A DNA stretch of 64,000 bases from Arcticibacterium luteifluviistationis. GTDB lineage: Bacteria > Bacteroidota > Bacteroidia > Cytophagales > Spirosomataceae. The stretch lies in the NCBI RefSeq assembly GCF_003258705.1, contig NZ_CP029480.1, forward strand, positions 5,022,001 to 5,086,000, given 5' to 3'. The notes below the pieces were generated by a model. The model did not search any database, had not been told where the DNA came from, and worked only from the letters and a program-made list of their open reading frames with translations. The translations under genes and the position numbers were made by a program. Below, piece after piece: positions 1-6,893 of the stretch (the stretch's first letter is position 1; each line of letters begins with the position of its first letter).

Positions 1-798
1 CGACTAAACCATGGTTTAAAAGAAGAGCGAGCCATCAGAATAGTCCCCTTATTATCAAAAAGTTTAAATATTACCGACAGTCTAAGAATTAATCTTATTC
101 CATACGATGAATTGGTGGGTTACTTTGAAGTAAATGGTAAAGAATATATGCTTAGGCTGAATGTGGAGGAAGATAGATTCTTGGATGAATTTGGCAGGAA
201 TAAAGGCATACAGATTGGTTTAAAAGATAAAACCTATTTTCATATGGCTCCTATTCTTGAACTAAATCAAGACTTCATTATTGAAGATAAGGTCGTAAGA
301 GTATTTGACGTAAGCCCTAACAGAGATTCTGTCAAAATTACTATTGCCCAAAGGCTAAATTTGAAAGACAACAAACCCAATGTTTCTTTAAATTTTGAAA
401 ACTTTATTGAAACTGGACACCTTCATAAAAAAACATATTGGCCGAGCAAAAAACGTGTCCTTATTCTTTGGAAAACATCTTCTGAAGAATCCTTAGCAGC
501 CTTAGATAACTATAATAACATACTTCTTGATTTGGAAAAGAGAATAGATCTGCGAGGCATTCTTTTTGATGAATCCATGTATGATGTAGAAAATGCCTTA
601 CAAGGGAAAAACCTATTTTTCAAGAACTATATATATTCCTCAGAAAAGTTGCCCCTCTTTTTTAATAATATAAAGAACGGCTGCTATCCTACCGTCTTAG
701 TTATAGATAATTATGAAACTATATACAACCAATGCAGGCCCGACTTACAAAGTCTTAGATTATTCTTAAGCGGTTTAGCTGTCCAAAATCCATTTTGA
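1..798 (+). CDS. Secreted thioredoxin-fold-like protein, 5'-truncated by the window
   Basis: The reading frame is open from the first base, so the gene begins before the window; about 265 residues are visible and it stops with TGA at 798. A TTG at 112 could be read as a start, but the open frame upstream codes plausible protein, so I treat the gene as partial. The last 120 residues begin KRVLILWKTSSEESLAAL and end with a segment PTVLVIDNYETI. This resembles the core of TlpA/AhpC-type thioredoxin domains, but the usual CxxC site is replaced by Ser/Glu, so a redox role is unlikely. The upstream part is beta-rich and unrecognised. It is likely an exported protein, but the N-terminus is not visible. 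The fold assignment is an inference from pattern only. Confidence 0.55.
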   Translation, partial: RLNHGLKEERAIRIVPLLSKSLNITDSLRINLIPYDELVGYFEVNGKEYMLRLNVEEDRFLDEFGRNKGIQIGLKDKTYFHMAPILELNQDFIIEDKVVRVFDVSPNRDSVKITIAQRLNLKDNKPNVSLNFENFIETGHLHKKTYWPSKKRVLILWKTSSEESLAALDNYNNILLDLEKRIDLRGILFDESMYDVENALQGKNLFFKNYIYSSEKLPLFFNNIKNGCYPTVLVIDNYETIYNQCRPDLQSLRLFLSGLAVQNPF

Positions 799-1100
799 TT
801 TGAAGAATAATTAAGTATACGAGTCCATTCACATTCACTTCCTCTGAACTTTTCATTTGGTTCACGTCTAAAAAACGAGAGGAAACTCGTGGAAAATTGA
901 ACACAAATTTTAAAAAAAAGATAGACATTTTCTTCAAAATCCTTAAAACCCAATTTCATCGGTATACACTTTTTGTGTATCCGTATACACTCCCACTTTT
1001 TCATTTGTAAACAGCCTCCTTTAGGGTATTCCTTTGTCACATGGATTTAGCGAAGCACTAGAAAATTTGCCAAACCAAGACAACAGAAAAACATATACAA
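799..1100. other. Intergenic region upstream of the outer membrane protein gene
   Basis: This 300-bp gap holds a cluster of GTATAC-containing sequences (listed separately) and a small hairpin CGAG-AGGAAA-CTCG near 878-891. No coding frame here looks real. No clean TAnnTTTG promoter was found close to the start at 1101. Confidence 0.5.
961..990. promoter_or_regulatory. Possible operator: GTATACAC repeats
   Basis: GTATACAC occurs at 962-969 and again at 983-990. Between them GTGTAT at 975-980 forms an inverted repeat with ATACAC (964-969) around five Ts. A further GTATAC lies at 815-820. The cluster sits 110-140 bp upstream of the outer membrane protein gene at 1101, a reasonable place for a repressor or activator site. 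No protein can be assigned to it from the window. Confidence 0.3.
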
Positions 1101-3692
1101 ATGAAAAATTTACTAACATTATTTTTAACAACGCTCATAGGCTTCTCGGCCGTAGCTCAGTTTCCAGGTGGAAACAGACAAGACCCAAACAAAGGACACG
1201 TCTTCGGAAAAATCATTGACAACGAAGGCAAACCTGTGGAATTCGCCACGGTTATTATCATGAAAAGCGTGCTAGACAGTACAACACAATCTCCTAAAGA
1301 AATAGTGGTGAAAGCCCAAACTTCTGAAATGAATGGAGACTTTGATTTCTCAGAATTACCAACTTTTTCAAAAATAAGCCTTAAAGTAAGCTCAGTAGGT
1401 TTTGCTACTACAGATTTCCCAATAGTATTTGACAAACCTGACATGTCGGGCATGAAACCTGGTCAAAAGCCAGACCCTGCCATGATAGCTAAAATGATGG
1501 CAGCCTTTGAAAAAGATTTAGGCAACCTAGTTTTAGAAAACGATACGCAAGTTTTAGATGCCGTAACGGTGACAGCTCAGAAAGCTTTACTGGAAATGGA
1601 CATTGACAAAAAGATTTTCAATGTTGACAAGAACATTGTTACTGCTGGTGGTACTGCGGTAGATGTAATGAGAAACGTACCTTCTTTACAGGTTGACATT
1701 GACGGAAATGTAAAACTGAGAAATGCTTCGCCAACCTTATTTATTGACGGAAGACCTACTACTTTAATGTTAAATCAAATTCCAGCAGATGCCATTGAAA
1801 AAGTAGAAGTCATCACCAATCCTTCTGCCAAATATGATGCCTCTGGAAGCATGGCGGGTATCTTGAATATTGTACTTAAAAAGAATAAAAAAAGTGGCTA
1901 TAACGGTATGTTTAATATTGGAGCTGACAGATACGGTGGAAGCAGTGTAATGGGAAATTTCAACGTGAGACAGGGCAAGGTTAACTTATCTGTAATGGGT
2001 ATGGGCATGAGAATCAACAATAATGTAGATGGCTATAGCGAGCGTAACAGTGTTATAGAAGGCATTTCGGCTAATACGTATCAAGATATTATAAGCGAGA
2101 CTACAGGATTGCTAGGTTTTGGAAGAATAGGTTTAGACTACTATATATCTAACAGAACTTCGGTTTCTGTTGGTGGTGTGATAGGCGGCGGAAAGTTTAG
2201 CCCAGAAGAAAACATTTTAATTACTAACACCGTAGGAAACAACACGACCTTAAGCAACAGATTATCAAACTCTACCAGACAGTTTCAGCCAACAGGTTTG
2301 CAGTTAGGTTTCAGACACAGCTTCCCTACAGCAGGCGAAGAACTGACCATGGACTTTAACTATTTCGGTGGAACAAACGAAAATAATGGTACATACACCA
2401 CCAATTACTTAGGCGATGCGAACCAAATAACTGGCGTTCAAATTCAGAAGAACTTAGGAAATGGAAACAATGGTTTCATGACTTTTCAAACGGATTATGT
2501 AAAACCACTTAAAAACAATGGCAATATAGAGCTAGGCGTGAGAGCACAAATAAACACGCTAGAAAACATTAATGATAATACGCTTAGAGCCATTGGTTCT
2601 GATGTCTTTTTACCAATAGCATCGGCTTCTACAAATTATGAAAGCACTAATAATGTGTATGCCGCTTATATTTCGCTTAGCGGAAAAGTAGGAACAGCGT
2701 TTTCTTATAAAGCTGGCGTAAGAGCAGAAAGCTCTTCTTATAAAGGAGACTTGTTAAACACGGGTGAAAAATTCAGCAATGATTATCCTGTTAGCTTATT
2801 CCCGTCTCTGTTTTTAAGCAAAGACCTTAGCCCAACAGACCAACTACAATTTAGCGTAACCAGAAGAGTAAATAGACCAAACTTCTTCCAGATAATTCCT
2901 TTCATTGACTACAGTGATAGCCTAAACATCACACAAGGAAATGCAGACTTGGTTCCAGAATTTACTACCTCAACGGAGCTGTCTTACAGTAAGTCAAAAG
3001 GTACGGGTACTTTTCTTACCTCTATTTACTATAAGCACACAAACAATTTAATTACTAGATATTTAAGCCAAGAAATAAACCCAATTAGTGGAAACCTTGA
3101 TTTGATTAATACTTATGTGAATGCTAACTCTAGCGAAAACTATGGTGCGGAGATAACTTATACCAATAAGATTCAAAAATGGTGGGATTTCACAGCGAAT
3201 GTGAACTTCTATAACTCTAGAATCAATACGGAGAATATTGAGAACAATTCTTCTCAGGATGCTTTATGGACTACTTTCGGTAAGATTAACAACAACTTTA
3301 GTTTGAAAAACAAATGGGTAATTCAGCTTTCTGGAGACTATCAAGGAAAAACTAACCTTCCAGTTTCTCAGGGGCAAAGCTTTGGACCTCCTAGCACCGC
3401 TCAAAGTTCTTCTCAGGGATATATTGAGCCATTCTACGGCGTAGATGTGGCCATCAAAAAGAGTTTTATGAAAAACGATGTGGCTTCTTTGACACTATCT
3501 GCCAATGACATTTTCCGTACCAGAGGAAATACGCAAGTATCAAGTGGTGATGGTTTTTCGCAGACCTATTATAGACTGAATAATCCGCAGCAAATCAAAT
3601 TAAACTTCTCTTTCAGATTCGGTCAAATGGATGCTAATATGTTTAAGAAAAAAGGAAACGCATCTTCTATGGAAGGAATGCAAATGCAGTAA
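1101..3692 (+). CDS. TonB-dependent-receptor-type outer membrane beta-barrel protein
   Basis: The 863-residue protein starts with a signal peptide (MKNLLTLFLTTLIGFSAVA). A carboxypeptidase-regulatory-like domain follows at about residues 32-120, then a TonB plug-like region at about 155-270 (LDAVTVTAQKALLEMDIDKK, FIDGRP, VITNPSAKYDASGSMAGILNIVLKK). A long C-terminal barrel has the features of the Bacteroidota outer membrane beta-barrel family OMP_b-brl_3. Members of this family are predicted outer membrane channels or receptors, and the ligand is unknown. Two stretches are unusually rich in methionine: residues about 115-135 (MSGMKPGQKPDPAMIAKMMA) and the extreme C-terminus (MEGMQMQ). The gene stands alone and is followed by a clear terminator. 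It is not a SusC protein, because no SusD partner is adjacent. Confidence 0.85.
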   Translation: MKNLLTLFLTTLIGFSAVAQFPGGNRQDPNKGHVFGKIIDNEGKPVEFATVIIMKSVLDSTTQSPKEIVVKAQTSEMNGDFDFSELPTFSKISLKVSSVGFATTDFPIVFDKPDMSGMKPGQKPDPAMIAKMMAAFEKDLGNLVLENDTQVLDAVTVTAQKALLEMDIDKKIFNVDKNIVTAGGTAVDVMRNVPSLQVDIDGNVKLRNASPTLFIDGRPTTLMLNQIPADAIEKVEVITNPSAKYDASGSMAGILNIVLKKNKKSGYNGMFNIGADRYGGSSVMGNFNVRQGKVNLSVMGMGMRINNNVDGYSERNSVIEGISANTYQDIISETTGLLGFGRIGLDYYISNRTSVSVGGVIGGGKFSPEENILITNTVGNNTTLSNRLSNSTRQFQPTGLQLGFRHSFPTAGEELTMDFNYFGGTNENNGTYTTNYLGDANQITGVQIQKNLGNGNNGFMTFQTDYVKPLKNNGNIELGVRAQINTLENINDNTLRAIGSDVFLPIASASTNYESTNNVYAAYISLSGKVGTAFSYKAGVRAESSSYKGDLLNTGEKFSNDYPVSLFPSLFLSKDLSPTDQLQFSVTRRVNRPNFFQIIPFIDYSDSLNITQGNADLVPEFTTSTELSYSKSKGTGTFLTSIYYKHTNNLITRYLSQEINPISGNLDLINTYVNANSSENYGAEITYTNKIQKWWDFTANVNFYNSRINTENIENNSSQDALWTTFGKINNNFSLKNKWVIQLSGDYQGKTNLPVSQGQSFGPPSTAQSSSQGYIEPFYGVDVAIKKSFMKNDVASLTLSANDIFRTRGNTQVSSGDGFSQTYYRLNNPQQIKLNFSFRFGQMDANMFKKKGNASSMEGMQMQ

Positions 3693-3727
3693 ACATATTC
3701 TGTTGTCGTATATGTTTACATAATAAT

Positions 3728-3758
3728 AAGCCATCTCAGTTTTACTGGGATGGCTTTT
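3728..3758 (+). terminator. Rho-independent terminator after the outer membrane protein gene
   Basis: The 12-bp stem AAGCCATCTCAG / CTGGGATGGCTT (one wobble pair) with a TTTTA loop is followed by TT. It lies 36 bp after the stop codon at 3692. Confidence 0.85.
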
Positions 3759-4074
3759 GCTTTATTTTATTGGAAAAGCATAAAGCAAAGTAGAAACAAG
3801 ACAAATAATACCAAGATACACAGCTGAAGACTCAGGGTATCTCATACTTTTAGTTCATTCCACCGCCATTTCTGTTTGCAAAAGATTATTACCAGCCCCC
3901 ATAAAAAACATTACTGTAACTAATCCTTGAAGAATTTAAGAACTCCACAAGCAGCCTTTTGACATACTATTTGATTCCATTTTATAATGGAAGATATTCA
4001 GATTGCTTACTAAATGTGGGTAAAAGTGATTGGTTTCAAATCACCATTAAGGCTTTTCCCTTTATCCGGAAATC
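3759..4074. other. Intergenic spacer
   Basis: This is AT-rich sequence between the terminator and the end of the convergent AraC gene. A short open frame begins at 3959 but runs into the AraC gene on the other strand and has no protein-like features. I see nothing else in it. Confidence 0.4.
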
Positions 4075-4944
4075 CTATAATAAATTTGTCAAACTAGTCT
4101 TAAAACTCTTTGGACTCATACCTCCATGTTTCTTAAAAACTCGTGCAAAATAGGAATGATTTATGTAGCCCATTTCATCTGCCACTTCGGCCACGGTGCT
4201 ATCACTAAAAGTGAGCAAGCGTTTACTTTCTAAAACCACCTTTTCCGAAATAAGCTGCGTCACCGTCTTATTTAAAACCCTTTTACATATTCTATTTAGA
4301 TGCTTCAGTGTAATACTCATTTCTGCAGCATAAAAAGAAGGTAATTTCTCTACTTTATAGTTTTCTTCTAAAATCAGATTAAACTTATTCACCTTTTCGG
4401 AGTACGTATGATAAGGCTTATTTTCAGCCAAATGCATCCTAGAAATCTCTATATGAATAATATCTAAAAGGTTAAGTAGCTTCTCCTCTTTTAAAGATTG
4501 ATTTTCCATATTTTCTTTAACCAAAAGATTGAAATAAACTTCTACATCAGCCATTTCCTTTGCTGTCAGTTTTATCTCAGAAATATTAGAAGCCGGATTA
4601 TAAAAAGCATATTCTTCAATTTTTTTATGACCAAAATGGAGGTTATAAATCTCTTGCGAATAAAAAACAATATAACCTTCTATATCAGCAGAAAGCGTCC
4701 AACTATGCACTTGACCAGGTTTCATCACAAAAAGGCTTCCAGACTCTATTTTAAAAGTATCAAGGTCAATTTTATGTGTTCCACTTCCTGCGGTAAATAA
4801 AACCATCAAATAAAAACTATGACGGTGCGACTGCTCTATAAAGCTATTAGATATCAGGTGCCGTTTAAATGTGTTGACGTATAAATCATTCTGATACCTT
4901 TTCTTATCAAATTTTTTAATCTCATAAACTGGGTATGCTCTCAT
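4075..4944 (-). CDS. AraC-family transcriptional regulator
   Basis: The protein has 289 residues. The N-terminal half is a cupin-like AraC sensing domain, with an SHRHSFYLMVLF segment, a GSLFVMKPGQVHSW turn and alternating beta strands at about residues 35-110. The C-terminal 95 residues form the double helix-turn-helix: YAAEMSITLKHLNRICKRVL for the first helix pair and VADEMGYINHSYFARVFKKH for the second, ending in the usual GMSPKSFKTS. It is a cytoplasmic one-component activator or repressor with an unknown small-molecule ligand. The ATG at 4944 is well placed. The gene is divergent from the DUF983 gene (88 bp apart) and convergent with the outer membrane protein gene, so either could be its target. 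Confidence 0.88.
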   Translation of the reverse strand: MRAYPVYEIKKFDKKRYQNDLYVNTFKRHLISNSFIEQSHRHSFYLMVLFTAGSGTHKIDLDTFKIESGSLFVMKPGQVHSWTLSADIEGYIVFYSQEIYNLHFGHKKIEEYAFYNPASNISEIKLTAKEMADVEVYFNLLVKENMENQSLKEEKLLNLLDIIHIEISRMHLAENKPYHTYSEKVNKFNLILEENYKVEKLPSFYAAEMSITLKHLNRICKRVLNKTVTQLISEKVVLESKRLLTFSDSTVAEVADEMGYINHSYFARVFKKHGGMSPKSFKTSLTNLL

Positions 4945-5005
4945 AAATGTCCTAATAGTGTCACAAATGGCGAATTCTTGAAGTCAAAAAAAACTTCCTT
5001 ATACC

Positions 5006-5013
5006 TATTTTTG
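5006..5013 (+). promoter_or_regulatory. -7 promoter element (TATTTTTG) for the DUF983 gene
   Basis: It matches the Bacteroidota TAnnTTTG consensus exactly and lies 20 bp upstream of the ATG at 5033. A TTG at 4978-4980 might serve as the upstream box, but the spacing is loose. Confidence 0.6.
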
Positions 5014-5032
5014 TATAAAAATAAGACATCTC

Positions 5033-5383
5033 ATGATTCAAAACATCATTTCCATGTTAAACAACAATTGTCCTAATTGTAACAAAGGAAAAGTTTTCAA
5101 AACTAAGAGTATCATTTTATCTTTTGGATTTTCAGAAATGGAAACCAAATGCCCTAACTGTAACAATAAGTTTGAGAAAGAGCCAGGCTTTTTTATAGGA
5201 GCTATGTATGCCAGCTACGGTCTTATTATTGCTGAAATATTCATTACCTATATCATTGCCAGTTTTTTCTTTGAGGAGCCATTTGACCTTAGAATACTAG
5301 GTATCATCACAGCTGTTTTATTAGTTCTAAGCTTTTTTAATTACCGATTCTCTAGAATAATGTGGCTATACGCTTTCGGATAA
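5033..5383 (+). CDS. DUF983 family membrane protein
   Basis: This 116-residue protein has two N-terminal CPNC motifs (CPNCNKGKVFKT near residue 14 and CPNCNNKFEKEPGFF near residue 42) that make a zinc-ribbon-like module. Two hydrophobic helices follow (SYGLIIAEIFITYIIASFFF and ILGIITAVLLVLSFF). This is the characteristic layout of DUF983, a small membrane family of unknown function that is common in Bacteroidota and Proteobacteria. The gene is transcribed alone, with its own -7 element just upstream. Confidence 0.85.
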   Translation: MIQNIISMLNNNCPNCNKGKVFKTKSIILSFGFSEMETKCPNCNNKFEKEPGFFIGAMYASYGLIIAEIFITYIIASFFFEEPFDLRILGIITAVLLVLSFFNYRFSRIMWLYAFG

Positions 5384-5573
5384 TAAAATAAACTTGGCTT
5401 TATCTAGATACAATCTTCTTAAGATTCAAACGCTTAGGACAAAATAAGCTTCAATTCTCATTAAGGGGTAATTCCAGAATAACAATGGAAGGCTGCCGAA
5501 TGGCTTAACAGAAAGTTCCATTGGGCATTTCTGCATATAAGGCATTCCCAAACAAAATACGGGGGCTTAAAAC

Positions 5574-5602
5574 AAAAAAAGCCCACCTTTCGGTGAGCTT
5601 TT
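5574..5602 (-). terminator. Rho-independent terminator after tRNA-Arg
   Basis: Read on the minus strand, the stem AAAGCTCACC / GGTGGGCTTT with a GAAA tetraloop is followed by a run of Ts. It starts two bases past the 3' end of the tRNA, so it ends the GIY-YIG/tRNA transcript. Confidence 0.88.
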
Positions 5603-5603
5603 G

Positions 5604-5677
5604 TGACCTCGCCAGGATTCAAACCTGGAACCTCTTGAGCCGTAATCAAGTACTCTATTCAGTTGAGCTACGAAGCC
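5604..5677 (-). tRNA. tRNA-Arg (anticodon ACG)
   Basis: The 74-nt cloverleaf folds by eye. The acceptor is GGCTTCG / CGAGGTC with two G-U pairs, the D stem is GCTC / GAGT, and the anticodon arm is CTTGA-TTACGGC-TCAAG with ACG at positions 34-36. The T arm is CCAGG-TTTGAAT-CCTGG and the discriminator is A. The 3' CCA is not encoded. This tRNA is expected to read CGU/CGC/CGA after A34 is converted to inosine. Two nearly universal bases are changed together: G19 is A (plus-strand position 5659) and C56 is U (position 5621). That would replace the G19-C56 elbow pair with A19-U56. Its first ten bases overlap the end of the GIY-YIG gene. Confidence 0.93.
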
Positions 5678-5913
5678 AAAATCTTATTTAAATATTCTCT
5701 TCCAACACCAGATTTAAGATATTTCTCTCTTTCTCTAGCTTCTGTACGAGTTGCAAACTCTTCAAAGTGTTTCAATTCCCAAGGAATATGACCTTTTGTA
5801 AACTTACTTTTTCCTCCATTATGTTCTTTCAATCTTCTATCAATGTCTTTCGTCAATCCAACATAACGAATTCCTGATTTTAAAGAAAATAGAATGTAAA
5901 TATAATATTTCAT
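5668..5913 (-). CDS. Small GIY-YIG nuclease embedded in the tRNA-Arg gene
   Basis: The 81-residue protein is essentially a single GIY-YIG domain. It has YYIYILFS (residues 3-10) and RYVGLT (16-21) for the two signature strands, the catalytic-type Arg in DRRLKEHN (26-32) and the conserved Glu in TRTEAREREKYLKS (E58). GIY-YIG enzymes cut DNA through a single tyrosine/arginine/metal site, and short free-standing versions are common in Bacteroidota. The ATG at 5911-5913 comes seven bases after a relic of the tRNA 5' half. Its last codons (Ala-Ser-stop) are the first bases of the intact tRNA, and the TAG stop is tRNA nucleotides 8-10. The arrangement suggests a homing-type element that restores the tRNA it interrupts. 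Expression would come from the tRNA promoter upstream. Confidence 0.88.
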   Translation of the reverse strand: MKYYIYILFSLKSGIRYVGLTKDIDRRLKEHNGGKSKFTKGHIPWELKHFEEFATRTEAREREKYLKSGVGREYLNKILAS

Positions 5914-5919
5914 TCCTTA

Positions 5920-5973
5920 AATCAAGTCCTCTATCCAGTTGAGCCCTGTCTGCCGACAGGCAGGTACGAAGCC
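5920..5973 (-). pseudogene. Relic of the tRNA-Arg 5' half
   Basis: Read on the minus strand from 5973, the sequence is GGCTTCGTA, then a 20-bp insertion, then GCTCAACTGGATAGAGGACT and TGATT. Apart from the insertion and two substitutions it equals nucleotides 1-34 (linear count) of the intact tRNA-Arg, and it ends in the anticodon loop just before ACG. Identity is lost immediately after, at TAAGGAATG, where the nuclease gene starts. The relic keeps the canonical G18G19 that the intact copy lacks. It cannot fold as a tRNA, since it has no 3' half. Confidence 0.85.
5945..5964. repeat. 20-bp imperfect palindrome inserted in the tRNA relic
   Basis: CCTGTCTGCCGACAGGCAGG is self-complementary except for two G-U-type positions. 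It sits exactly between tRNA nucleotides 9 and 10 of the relic. Short CTGCCTG-type palindromes recur between genes in many Bacteroidota, so this is probably one copy of such a dispersed repeat. Confidence 0.7.
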
Positions 5974-6015
5974 ATTCCAGAAATAAATGAAAATATTTTC
6001 CTTTATTTCGGACTG

Positions 6016-6047
6016 CAAAAGTAAGGGTATTTCTATTTTAACGCAAA
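6016..6047 (-). promoter_or_regulatory. Promoter of the tRNA-Arg / GIY-YIG transcript
   Basis: On the minus strand, TTTG (6047-6044) is followed after 20 bp by TACTTTTG (6023-6016), a full match to the Bacteroidota -33/-7 pattern. It lies about 43 bp before the tRNA relic, where the promoter of the ancestral tRNA should be. Confidence 0.65.
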
Positions 6048-6054
6048 CACTTTC

Positions 6055-6360
6055 TCAATTTTTTAACTCGTCCAATAAATCAGGGTTAATAGTTTTATAG
6101 TGTTGTCTTAATTTCAAAATTATTGCAAGTGCCACTGCTACCTCTGAAGCCGCTATTATCATTATAAAAAGGCTGAAAAGCTGGCCTTCAAAAGGGTCAG
6201 ATGCATTTCTAGCTAAAGCCACAAAATTAATATTTACAGCATTTAGCATCAGTTCCACTCCCATTAGCATCATTATTAGATTTTTCTTGGTTATCAAAAC
6301 CGCAAAACCTAAAGCAAACAGAATGGCTGAAACATATAAAAAGTAAGAACTTTCAATCAT
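6055..6360 (-). CDS. nuoK: NADH-quinone oxidoreductase subunit K
   Basis: The 101-residue membrane protein has three transmembrane helices. The family hallmarks are GVELMLNAVNINFVALAR, carrying the conserved Glu in helix 2, and IIAASEVAVALAIILKL with the Glu of helix 3. NuoK is part of the antiporter-like membrane arm of complex I and takes part in proton translocation. The length is normal for the family. The start at 6360 overlaps the stop of nuoJ by four bases (ATGA), so the two are translationally coupled. It is the last gene of the nuoIJK unit. Confidence 0.95.
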   Translation of the reverse strand: MIESSYFLYVSAILFALGFAVLITKKNLIMMLMGVELMLNAVNINFVALARNASDPFEGQLFSLFIMIIAASEVAVALAIILKLRQHYKTINPDLLDELKN

Positions 6361-6893
6361 AACTTCTCTCTTTTAGCAATGTAAGATGCTCCTATTAACA
6401 CCACCAATAATAACACACCAATCATCTCTAATAAGACAACATGGCTAGTCATAAGGTGCATTCCCAACGCGTTAATATGATTTACCTCCCCATAACTTTC
6501 TGCACCCTTCGCCATTTTAAGATTAAAAATCATTAGGCCAAGTCCAGCAGAAATAGCAAAAGCAATTAGCAAAGACAATAGCTTATTGACATTTATCACA
6601 CGAAGAGCGTCTCCTTTGTTTCTGCTATTGGCCGAAAGCATTATTCCAAACAGAATCAGTATCAAAACCCCTCCTACATAAATCATTATTTGTGAAACAG
6701 CTATGAATTCGGCATGTGCCATTAAAAATAAACCTGCCACACCTAAAAGGGACGTCAATAGACCGTAAGCTCCAAAAAGGATATTCTTTGTAAAAAATAA
6801 ATAGGCTGCTCCGCCAAGTGTTATTAAGGCAAAAATGCCGAAAACTATCTGAGCCAATAGATCGGCTTCCAATATTTCTTCAAATACCTCCAT
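6357..6893 (-). CDS. nuoJ: NADH-quinone oxidoreductase subunit J
   Basis: The 178-residue protein has five hydrophobic helices. Its family signature is FIAVSQIMIYVGGVLILILFGIML, containing the helix-3 pi-bulge region that is conserved in complex I chain 6. NuoJ sits in the membrane arm next to NuoK and couples quinone reduction to proton movement. It starts one base before the nuoI stop and overlaps the nuoK start, so nuoI-J-K form one tight operon. The length is ordinary for Bacteroidota. Confidence 0.93.
   Translation of the reverse strand: MEVFEEILEADLLAQIVFGIFALITLGGAAYLFFTKNILFGAYGLLTSLLGVAGLFLMAHAEFIAVSQIMIYVGGVLILILFGIMLSANSRNKGDALRVINVNKLLSLLIAFAISAGLGLMIFNLKMAKGAESYGEVNHINALGMHLMTSHVVLLEMIGVLLLVVLIGASYIAKREKL

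Noticed and set aside
711-1040. Minus-strand frames upstream of the outer membrane protein gene
   Set aside because: They overlap the end of the first gene and the regulatory gap and have no recognisable protein features.
3959-4153. Short plus-strand frame before the AraC gene
   Set aside because: Its second half is antisense to the AraC DNA-binding region, and it has no start signal or protein-like pattern.
5461-5649. Minus-strand open frame running through the tRNA 3' half
   Set aside because: It consists of tRNA and terminator sequence read as codons.
5920-5973. A second tRNA-Arg gene
   Set aside because: Only the 5' half is present, with a 20-bp insertion and no T arm or 3' acceptor strand, so it is a relic.
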